Of a stretch of 10,351 nt of DNA, positions 1-5,252 are shown one piece after another. The stretch is from VRUE01 sp035266685. Lineage in GTDB: Bacteria; Actinomycetota; Thermoleophilia; Solirubrobacterales; 70-9. How positions within the stretch are numbered: position 1 is the first letter of the stretch; every line of letters starts with the position of its first letter. Both the position numbers and the translations under genes were made by a program. The stretch is from positions 1-10,351 of the forward strand of contig DATFMX010000143.1 of NCBI GenBank assembly GCA_035266685.1. Reading direction: 5' to 3'. Under the pieces are notes generated by a model, which searched no databases, was not told where the DNA came from, and worked only from the letters and a program-made list of their open reading frames with translations.

Positions 1-137
1 CAGCGCCACAGCGACTGCGGGCGGTCGGGGTCGATGACCGGGAACTCGACCCGCAGGAGGCTGACCGGCTCGCCCGTGGGACTGCGGCCCTCCTGGGGGT
101 CGGCGCTGAGCCTGCCGGTGAGCACGGCGTGGTTGAT
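1..137 (-). CDS. ssb: Single-stranded DNA-binding protein, N-terminal part (runs off the left edge)
   Basis: The minus-strand frame reads (D)INHAVLTGRLSADPQ followed by a PTGEPVSLLRVEFPV stretch. This is the first beta strands of the OB fold of bacterial SSB, where a typical start is M-N-x-V-x-L-x-G-R-L-x-x-D-P. SSB binds single-stranded DNA in replication, recombination and repair. Only about 45 codons lie in the window, so the rest of the OB fold and the acidic C-terminal tip cannot be checked. The start is odd. No ATG, GTG or TTG lies in frame at the expected place. The codon aligned with the family's Met is ATC (137-135), 10 nt after AGGAGG. The only standard alternative, GTG at 125-123, is 22 nt from that site and would remove the first beta strand. 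The gene follows the 134-residue protein on the same strand after about 41 bp and may be co-transcribed. The family call is fairly secure; the start is not. Confidence 0.72.
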   Translation of the reverse strand, partial: MNHAVLTGRLSADPQEGRSPTGEPVSLLRVEFPVIDPDRPQSLWR

Positions 138-147
138 GTCGGGCGGT

Positions 148-153
148 CCTCCT
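148..153 (-). promoter_or_regulatory. Shine-Dalgarno of the ssb-like gene (AGGAGG)
   Basis: A full AGGAGG lies 10 nt upstream of the ATC codon that aligns with the SSB start methionine. It is the only strong ribosome site in the gap after the upstream gene, and it is what argues for initiation at ATC rather than at the downstream GTG. Confidence 0.6.
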
Positions 154-178
154 GAAGGAAGCGCCGCGCTGGAGGCGC

Positions 179-583
179 TCACTCGGACTCCTCCCGCCTG
201 CGGATCTCGAGCAGCACTTCGGCGCCCGCGTCGAGGACCAACTCGTAGCGCTGACGATTGGCCTCGTCGGCCTCGCGGGCCTCATGCTCGTCCGCCGACT
301 CGACCAGGGCGCTCTGGGCGTCGCCGCGCAAGCGGTTCATGATCGCCGTCAGTTCCCCGGGCGGGATCGTCAGCGGGACCGCAATGCGCTCGTCCGGTCC
401 CCAGCCGATGTCATCGAGCAGGCGGAAGTCCTCGGCGAACTCCCTGGCAAGCCGCCTGGCGGTTTCAATGTCCCCGCGGTCGATTGCCATCCGCACGTCG
501 CCGAGGCCGCCCAGATGCTCGACCAGGAGCTCATGGACGGCGTCTCGTTTGGTGCCGGTGATCACGGCAACCACCTCGGTCAT
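179..583 (-). CDS. Hypothetical helical protein, 134 aa
   Basis: I do not recognise this protein. The ATG start at 583 has GGGAG about 8 nt upstream, within GAAGGGAGAAACGCC. The sequence is mostly predicted helix and rich in Glu, Arg and Ala. The N-terminal half contains a segment of the type IDRGDIETARRLAREFAED, which resembles helical-hairpin or four-helix proteins. The C-terminal third is strongly charged and ends RRREESE. There is no signal peptide, no membrane segment and no recognisable catalytic motif, so it is probably cytoplasmic. It ends about 41 bp before the ssb-like gene on the same strand, so the two may be one transcript. The clear ribosome site and the length make it a real gene; its function is open. 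Confidence 0.75.
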   Translation of the reverse strand: MTEVVAVITGTKRDAVHELLVEHLGGLGDVRMAIDRGDIETARRLAREFAEDFRLLDDIGWGPDERIAVPLTIPPGELTAIMNRLRGDAQSALVESADEHEAREADEANRQRYELVLDAGAEVLLEIRRREESE

Positions 584-590
584 GGCGTTT

Positions 591-613
591 CTCCCTTCGG
601 TCTTGGCACCGAA
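591..613 (-). promoter_or_regulatory. Leader hairpin directly before the ribosome site of the 134-aa gene
   Basis: ACCGAA and TTCGGT (608-613 and 596-601 on the plus strand) form a perfect 6-bp inverted repeat with a 6-nt loop. In the minus-strand transcript this hairpin ends exactly where the GGGAG ribosome site (591-595) begins. It could affect translation of the gene, but a chance hairpin in GC-rich DNA is possible. Confidence 0.3.
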
Positions 614-809
614 AGAGCCGCCGTGCCGGATGCCGCCGCCCTCAAGGGCTGCGGCGGTACCGTCTCTCCCGCATCGAAGGCTTCTGCTTCGGTGCCGGCC
701 CCGGGGCGTTAGCGCGCCGCCGGGGCGCTTTCTTCAGTTGTCGCAGCCGAACGTAGGTGGACGGAAGCGCCGTCTCAAGGCCTGCCGCCAAACCTCGCTC
801 GGACCTCAT

Positions 810-831
810 GTTGCCCCAGGCGTTGCCCCAG
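810..831. repeat. Tandem direct repeat GTTGCCCCAG, 12-bp period
   Basis: GTTGCCCCAG occurs at 810-819 and again at 822-831, separated by GC. On the tRNA-sense strand it reads CTGGGGCAAC twice. It lies about 70 bp beyond the 3' end of tRNA-Arg, where integrases often act. Short direct repeats of this kind can be arm-type integrase sites, but no integrase is visible here. Confidence 0.5.
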
Positions 832-868
832 CGGCAATCTCGCACTGTTCGAGTGACCCCCGAAACGC

Positions 869-897
869 CGGAATCCGGCTTCACAAGCGGGATTCCG
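869..897 (-). terminator. Hairpin downstream of tRNA-Arg, possible terminator
   Basis: CGGAATCC (869-876) and GGATTCCG (890-897) form an 8-bp inverted repeat with a 13-nt loop, beginning 5 bp beyond the tRNA discriminator base in the direction of transcription. The sequence after it (GCGTTTCGGG) has only a short T run, so termination would be weak. It may instead be a processing or folding element. Confidence 0.35.
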
Positions 898-901
898 CCA
901 A

Positions 902-975
902 CGCGCCTGACAGGATTCGAACCTGTGACCTTCGGTTTCGTAGACCGACGCTCTATCCAACTGAGCTACAGGCGC
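902..975 (-). tRNA. tRNA-Arg(ACG)
   Basis: The complement folds into a complete cloverleaf. The acceptor stem is GCGCCTG/CAGGCGC, the D arm GCTC/GAGC, the anticodon stem TCGGT/ACCGA with loop CTACGAA, and the T arm ACAGG/CCTGT with loop TTCGAAT. Anticodon ACG reads CGN arginine codons after deamination of A34 to inosine. The discriminator base is G (position 902) and CCA is not encoded, so CCA must be added afterwards. It lies downstream of the enoyl-CoA hydratase gene on the same strand but has its own likely -10 element, so it is probably transcribed alone. Confidence 0.95.
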
Positions 976-1004
976 GGGTTGAGGCGGACGGGCGCCTCGG
1001 GGGC

Positions 1005-1010
1005 ATTCTA
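1005..1010 (-). promoter_or_regulatory. Candidate -10 element (TAGAAT) for tRNA-Arg
   Basis: TAGAAT on the minus strand lies about 30 bp upstream of the mature tRNA 5' end, giving a leader of roughly 23 nt for RNase P to remove. I see no good -35 match at 17 bp. It is an AT-rich hexamer in very GC-rich DNA, which supports a promoter role. Confidence 0.4.
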
Positions 1011-1062
1011 ATGAGACGCGGGCTGCGGCTCGCGCCGCTCGGCCGGAACTGGGCGATTGCGG

Positions 1063-1839
1063 TCAGCGGCCCTCGAACTTCGCGTGGCCAGGGCCCTCGG
1101 CCAGGAAGGTCTTGACGGCGTTCTGGAGGTCCTCGGTGGCGAAGAGGTCGGCGGCTTCGTCGCGGACGGCCTGGTCGGCTGCCGGGATGCCGCCTTCGCG
1201 GAAGCGGCGGAGGATGTGCTTGGTCATCGCGTGGGCCTTGGTCGGGCCGGCGGCGAGGTCGGCGGCGTAGGCGCGGGCTCGCTGGTCGAACCCCTCGTCG
1301 TCCCAGAGCAGGTTGACGACGCCCCAGCGCTCCATCTCCTCGGCGCCGAAGAGGTCGCCGCTGATCACGAAGTGGCGGGCTCGGCCGCTGCCGGCGCGCT
1401 CGGCGAGGCGCTGGGTGCCGCCCATCGAAGGCGTCAGGCCGACGACCTTCTCCACCAGGCCGAACTGGGCCGAGCGGGCGGCGAGGATCAGGTCGCAGCC
1501 GAGAGCCAGCTCGAAGGCCGCCGTCAGGGTCAGCGCGTGGGCGGCGAAGACGACCGGCAGCGGCAGCGCTTCGACCCGCTCGACCGTGCCGATCAGCTCG
1601 TCCCACAGGGCGCTCCCCTGCTCCGGCGTCAGGCCGTCGAACTCATGCACATCGACGCCGCCGGAGACGGCGCGGCCCTCGGCGCGAAAGAGCAGCGCCC
1701 GCGGCGGGTCGGCCTCGACCGCGGCGACGGCCGCCTGCAGGTCCTCGAACAGCTGCCGGTTGAAGAGGTTTAGGGGCGGGCTGTCGAAGCTGGCGACCGC
1801 CAGCCCGGACTCCTCGCGCTCGAGCCTGACCAGGCTCAT
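1063..1839 (-). CDS. Enoyl-CoA hydratase/isomerase (crotonase) family protein, 258 aa
   Basis: Crotonase-fold proteins act on acyl-CoA thioesters, usually hydrating 2-enoyl-CoA in fatty-acid beta-oxidation or shifting double bonds. The length fits. Family landmarks are GRAVSGGVDVHEF (about 55-67, first oxyanion-hole region), FELALGCDLILAA (109-121) and FGLVEKVVGLTPSMGGTQRL (126-145). Glu110 and Glu130, 20 residues apart, match the two catalytic glutamates of rat enoyl-CoA hydratase (Glu144 and Glu164). The usual NGxxLGGG before the first of these is replaced by HALTLTAA, so the glycine-rich second oxyanion-hole loop is altered and the exact reaction is uncertain. The start at ATG 1839 is chosen because it overlaps the upstream stop as ATGA; an earlier in-frame ATG at 1878 would lie inside the upstream gene. 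It is the last protein gene of the pyk operon. Confidence 0.88.
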   Translation of the reverse strand: MSLVRLEREESGLAVASFDSPPLNLFNRQLFEDLQAAVAAVEADPPRALLFRAEGRAVSGGVDVHEFDGLTPEQGSALWDELIGTVERVEALPLPVVFAAHALTLTAAFELALGCDLILAARSAQFGLVEKVVGLTPSMGGTQRLAERAGSGRARHFVISGDLFGAEEMERWGVVNLLWDDEGFDQRARAYAADLAAGPTKAHAMTKHILRRFREGGIPAADQAVRDEAADLFATEDLQNAVKTFLAEGPGHAKFEGR

Positions 1840-2303
1840 GCGTCGGCGGGCGCCGGCTGGTTCAGCCGCACGTGCCACTGCACGGTCGCGGTCGCGACCC
1901 GCGTACCCTCGCCGTCGAAGAGCTCGATCTCACAGGGGAACTGGACCTTGCCCTCGGCGTCGAGCGTCGCCAGCGCCTCATCGGCGGACACACCGAGCTT
2001 CGCCCGCGCCTCGATCGGCCCGCGGGCGATCTTCTCGTAGGAGACCTCGGCGGCGCGCGCCAGCGGCGTGACGTCCGCCATCCGCTCGGCGAAGGCGCCG
2101 ACGAAGGCCGCCCCCGAAGCCGTCTCGGCGGCGGTGAAAAGCGCGCCGGCGTGCTGGGAGCCGACATGGTTGTTCAGCTCGGGACGCTCTGGGAGCGTCA
2201 CCTCCGCCTCGCCCTCCGCGATCCGCGAAATCTCCAGCCCGAGGTGCCCGGCAAAGGGCACCGCCTGCGTCATCCCCTGCGCGATCGCCTCGTAATCCGT
2301 CAT
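1836..2303 (-). CDS. PaaI/DUF4442-like hotdog-fold thioesterase, 155 aa
   Basis: The NHVGSQHAGALFTAAETASG segment (about residues 44-63) is characteristic of the hotdog fold of PaaI/DUF4442 proteins: strand, long central helix and a His/Gly-rich entry. YEKIARGPIEARAKL and the final strands ATATVQWHVRLN complete the sheet. Such proteins hydrolyse acyl-CoA or aryl-CoA thioesters in the cytoplasm. The substrate cannot be read from the sequence. It sits 24 bp after pyruvate kinase and its stop codon overlaps the start of the crotonase as ATGA, which suggests translational coupling and a shared acyl-CoA substrate pool. Its own ribosome site is weak (AGGG about 10 nt before ATG). Confidence 0.85.
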   Translation of the reverse strand: MTDYEAIAQGMTQAVPFAGHLGLEISRIAEGEAEVTLPERPELNNHVGSQHAGALFTAAETASGAAFVGAFAERMADVTPLARAAEVSYEKIARGPIEARAKLGVSADEALATLDAEGKVQFPCEIELFDGEGTRVATATVQWHVRLNQPAPADA

Positions 2304-2327
2304 CGGTCGAAAACCCTACCGCGCCAC

Positions 2328-3740
2328 TCAGGGCACGCGGTGAACCTCAAATAGATTCGTCCCCAGCTCTTGGTCCGGCATTCCGGCGACGATCGCGATC
2401 AGGTCACCGGACCGGGCGACGCCGTGGCGCACCGCCAGCGAGGCGCAGTCCTCGAGCAGCCCGCGCACCTCCGTCTCGTGCTCGCTGTGGATCGCCCGCA
2501 CGCCGAACAGCAGGTTGAGCCGGCGCACCGTCTCGGCCCGCGGCGAGATCGCCAGCACCGGCACGTTTGGCCGGTGGGCGGCGACGAGCCGGGCGCTGCG
2601 GCCACTCGTCGTCGGCACCACCAGCGCCGCCAGGCCGAGCCGGTAGACCGCGCCGACGGCGCTCTGAGCGACCGAGTCGGCGACGTCCTGGGTCGCCTGG
2701 TCGGTGCGGCTGAACAGCCAGTCGCCATAGGGAAGGTCGGGCTCGGTCGCCCGCGCGATCCTGTCCATCACCCGCACCGCCTCGACCGGGTGCCGGCCGA
2801 CCGCCGTCTCCTCGGAGAGCATCACCGCGTCGGTGCCGTCGAAGATCGCGTTGGCGACGTCGGTCACCTCGGCCCGGGTCGGGCGGCGCGCCGTGACCAT
2901 CGAGGCGAGCATCTGCGTCGCCGTGATCGCCGGCTTGGAACGCCGCCCCGCCTCGCGGATCAGCCGCTTCTGCACGACCGGAAGCTGCTCGAGCGGCAGC
3001 TCGATGCCGAGGTCCCCCCGCGCGACCATGATCCCGCCGCTCGCCGCGGCGACGATCTCCTCGGCGTTCTCGGCCGCCTGCTGCTTCTCGATCTTCGCGA
3101 TCAGCGGGATGTCGGAACCGAGCGAATCGAGCCGCTCGCGCACCGGCTCGAGGTCCGCCGCCGAGGAGACGAAGGACATCGCGATCAGGTCGAGTCCCTG
3201 CTCGACCGAGAACTCGACCCAGCCCAGGTCGCCCTCGGTGGCGGCGCGCACGGTCGCGCCGGGGATGTTCATCCCCTTGTGCGAGGAGAGCGTGCCGCCC
3301 ACCTCGACCTCGGCATCGACACCGCCGTCTTCGGGCTCGCGCACCCGCAGGCGGATCGAGCCGTCAGCCAGGTAGACGACTTCGTCCTCGCGCAGCGAGC
3401 TGACGCCGGGCCAGTCGACCGGGATCGTCTCCCTGTCGCCCTCGACCTGCTGCGGCGTCAGCTTCACGTGCATGCCCGTCTCCAGCTCGGCGACGTCGTC
3501 GCGCAGCTCGCCGATCCGCAGCTTCGGCCCCGGCAGGTCGCCGAGGATCGCCACCTCGCGCCCGGCGCGCTCGGCCGCGGCGCGGATCGCCTCGATCGTG
3601 CTCGCGTGGCGCTCGCGGTCGGCGTGGGAGAAGTTGAGCCGGAAGACGTCCGCGCCGGCCTCGACCAGGCCCAGCAACACGTTGTCGTCCCAGCTCGCCG
3701 GGCCGACGGTCGCGATGATCTTGGTGCGCCTGCCGTGCAT
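2328..3740 (-). CDS. pyk: Pyruvate kinase, 470 aa
   Basis: It transfers phosphate from phosphoenolpyruvate to ADP, the last step of glycolysis. The N-terminal RTKIIATVGPA (5-15) and VFRLNFSH (32-39) carry the ADP/PEP-binding Arg34, Asn36 and Ser38. LGDLPGPKLRIG (66-77) opens the beta-barrel B domain (about 70-165). Catalytic Lys216 and metal ligand Glu218 are in AKIEKQ, Asp243 is in MVARGDLGIE, and the catalytic Thr is in ATQMLASM (about 275). The segment TRAEVTDVANAIFDGTDAVM follows, and then the C-terminal domain with PTTSGRSARL. Length and order are those of a complete bacterial enzyme. Lys73 stands where potassium-dependent enzymes have Glu (GPEIR), so this is probably a potassium-independent form. 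It is first in an operon with the thioesterase and crotonase. No clear Shine-Dalgarno precedes the ATG, so the message may have a very short leader. Confidence 0.97.
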   Translation of the reverse strand: MHGRRTKIIATVGPASWDDNVLLGLVEAGADVFRLNFSHADRERHASTIEAIRAAAERAGREVAILGDLPGPKLRIGELRDDVAELETGMHVKLTPQQVEGDRETIPVDWPGVSSLREDEVVYLADGSIRLRVREPEDGGVDAEVEVGGTLSSHKGMNIPGATVRAATEGDLGWVEFSVEQGLDLIAMSFVSSAADLEPVRERLDSLGSDIPLIAKIEKQQAAENAEEIVAAASGGIMVARGDLGIELPLEQLPVVQKRLIREAGRRSKPAITATQMLASMVTARRPTRAEVTDVANAIFDGTDAVMLSEETAVGRHPVEAVRVMDRIARATEPDLPYGDWLFSRTDQATQDVADSVAQSAVGAVYRLGLAALVVPTTSGRSARLVAAHRPNVPVLAISPRAETVRRLNLLFGVRAIHSEHETEVRGLLEDCASLAVRHGVARSGDLIAIVAGMPDQELGTNLFEVHRVP

Positions 3741-3799
3741 ACGTCACATTGACTCTAGAGGCTGCAGTCCGTGACATCGATCTCTGTAACACTGCTCAC
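3741..3799. promoter_or_regulatory. Divergent promoter region of pyk and the P450 gene
   Basis: Only 59 bp separate the two divergent starts, and neither gene has a clear ribosome site. On the plus strand TGTAAC (3785-3790) lies 9 nt before the P450 ATG. On the minus strand TAGAGT (3759-3754) lies 13 nt before the pyk ATG. Both could be -10 elements giving leaderless or very short-leader messages. The -35 regions are not recognisable, so these calls are tentative. Confidence 0.35.
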
Positions 3800-5233
3800 A
3801 TGACTCAGCTGGCAGAGCCCGCGGCGCCGGTCGAGGCTCCGCCCGCGAACGGGCTCGTCGGCGAGGCGGCACCCTCCCCCGCCGGCCCGATCGAGGCCGC
3901 CGAGGCGACCGCCCTGCCGCAGCCGCCGAAGGTCGCGCTGCCACGGCCGCTTCAGACCCTGCGCTTCAACCAGCGGCAGATCGAGTTCGTCTTCCGCGCC
4001 CGCCGCGAGCTCGGCGAGACCTTCCGCATGCACGGCATCATTCCCGAGCCGACGACGATCGCCAGCCACCCCGACCATGTGCGCTCGCTGTTCACCGCCA
4101 AACCCGAGCAGGCGCCCTCGCTGACCGGCGAGTCGCCGCTGCGGCCGATCGTCGGCCCCAACTCGGTCCTCACCGCGGTCGGCCCGCGCCACATGCGCCA
4201 GCGCAAGCTGCTGCTGCCGGCCTTTCACGGCGAGGCGATCGAGCAGTACACGCAGATGATCGCCGACGCCGCCGAGCGCGAGATCGACCGCTGGCCGGTC
4301 GGCCAACCGTTCGCCCTGGCGCCGCGCATGCAGGCGATCACGCTCGATGTGATCATGGCCGGGATCTTCGGCATCGAGGGCAAGCCGGCCCGCGGGACGC
4401 GCGAGCACCGGCTGCGACAGGTGACCAGAGGCCTGGTAAACGCCTCGACCTGGCCGCTCTCCAACCTCGCCGAACTGATCAACCTCAATCGTGAGGAGCC
4501 GGTCGGCACGATGAAGCTCGGCCTCGACATCCTCGACCGCGCGACCTACGCGGTGATCGAGCAGCGCCGCGGCGCCGACGACCTCGGCGAGCGCCGCGAC
4601 ATCCTCTCGCTGCTGCTGCAGGCGCGCACCGAGGAGGGCGAGGCGCTGAGCGACAAAGAACTGCGCGACGAGCTGCTGACCCTGGTCCTCGCCGGCCACG
4701 AGACGACCGCCAACTCGCTCGCCTGGGCCTGGGAGCGGCTGGTCCGCACGCCCGACGCCCACGATGCCCTGCGCGACGAGGTCCGCGGCGAGGGCGACGC
4801 GAGCGACCGGATCGAGGCGACGATCGTCGAGGCGATGCGCTCACGCCCGGTGATCCCGGTGATCGGGCGCCGCGTGATGGCGCCGTGGCGCTTCGGCGAG
4901 TACGCGGTGCCCGCCGAAGCGGCGGTGCTGATGAGCATCCTGCTCGTCCACCACCGCGAGGACCTCTACCCCGAGCCGTTCGAGTTCCGCCCCGAGCGCT
5001 GGACCGGTGGCCGCAAACCCGGTACCTACGCGTGGATCCCCTTCGGCGGCGGCATCCGCCGCTGCCTCGGCGCCGCCCTGGCGATGGCCGAGCAGCGGGT
5101 CGTGCTCGAGGCGATGGCGCGCCGCCTCGACCTCGAGGCCGACGACCCCGCCCCCGAGCACGCCGTACACCGCAACGTGACGATGATCCCGGCGCGCGGC
5201 GCCCGCGTCGTCATTCGCTCACGCCGCGACTGA
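3800..5233 (+). CDS. Cytochrome P450, 477 aa
   Basis: This is a heme-thiolate monooxygenase. Landmarks in order are the I-helix AGHETT (298-303, oxygen activation), the K-helix ExxR as EAMR (344-347), the meander FRPERW, and the heme-binding FGGGIRRCLG (415-424) with Cys422 as axial ligand. The C-helix region VGPRHMRQRKLLLPAFHG is also typical. The first 40-45 residues are Ala/Pro-rich and show no membrane anchor, so the protein is a soluble bacterial P450. I chose ATG 3800; a possible TTG 51 nt upstream would overlap the promoter region. No ferredoxin or reductase gene is adjacent, so electrons must come from partners elsewhere. Substrate is unknown. Its heme region and AFHGEA segment resemble actinobacterial P450s acting on fatty acids or hydrophobic compounds, but this is only a resemblance. 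Confidence 0.96.
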   Translation: MTQLAEPAAPVEAPPANGLVGEAAPSPAGPIEAAEATALPQPPKVALPRPLQTLRFNQRQIEFVFRARRELGETFRMHGIIPEPTTIASHPDHVRSLFTAKPEQAPSLTGESPLRPIVGPNSVLTAVGPRHMRQRKLLLPAFHGEAIEQYTQMIADAAEREIDRWPVGQPFALAPRMQAITLDVIMAGIFGIEGKPARGTREHRLRQVTRGLVNASTWPLSNLAELINLNREEPVGTMKLGLDILDRATYAVIEQRRGADDLGERRDILSLLLQARTEEGEALSDKELRDELLTLVLAGHETTANSLAWAWERLVRTPDAHDALRDEVRGEGDASDRIEATIVEAMRSRPVIPVIGRRVMAPWRFGEYAVPAEAAVLMSILLVHHREDLYPEPFEFRPERWTGGRKPGTYAWIPFGGGIRRCLGAALAMAEQRVVLEAMARRLDLEADDPAPEHAVHRNVTMIPARGARVVIRSRRD

Positions 5234-5252
5234 ACCGGCGTCCGCCGATCGC

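Larger units (their letters stand above)
584..901. other. Intergenic stretch between tRNA-Arg and the 134-aa gene
   Basis: These 318 bases hold no gene I can support. They contain a GC-rich hairpin (arms 633-639 and 651-657, with CC/GG pairing inside), a tandem 10-bp direct repeat at 810-831 and a hairpin at 869-897 just past the tRNA 3' end. A minus-strand open frame crosses 642-884 but has no convincing ribosome site and an arginine/proline-rich composition typical of a chance frame in GC-rich DNA. Confidence 0.6.

Noticed and set aside
642..884. 80-residue minus-strand frame downstream of tRNA-Arg (contains WGNAWGN)
   Set aside because: No ribosome site, the composition turns Arg/Pro-rich, and the repeated WGN only reflects the DNA direct repeat at 810-831. 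I cannot tie it to a family.
2370..3752. Long plus-strand open frame antisense to pyruvate kinase
   Set aside because: It is the complement of GC-rich pyk codons, rich in Arg/His/Asp without any motif, while the minus strand gives a complete pyruvate kinase.
3755..4762. Minus-strand open frame antisense to the P450 gene
   Set aside because: Chance frame opposite a gene with clear P450 motifs; no ribosome site and a low-complexity Arg/Gly/Leu composition.
5234..5252. Terminator between the convergent P450 and secreted-protein genes
   Set aside because: Only a 4-bp CGGC/GCCG stem is visible, with no T run on either strand.
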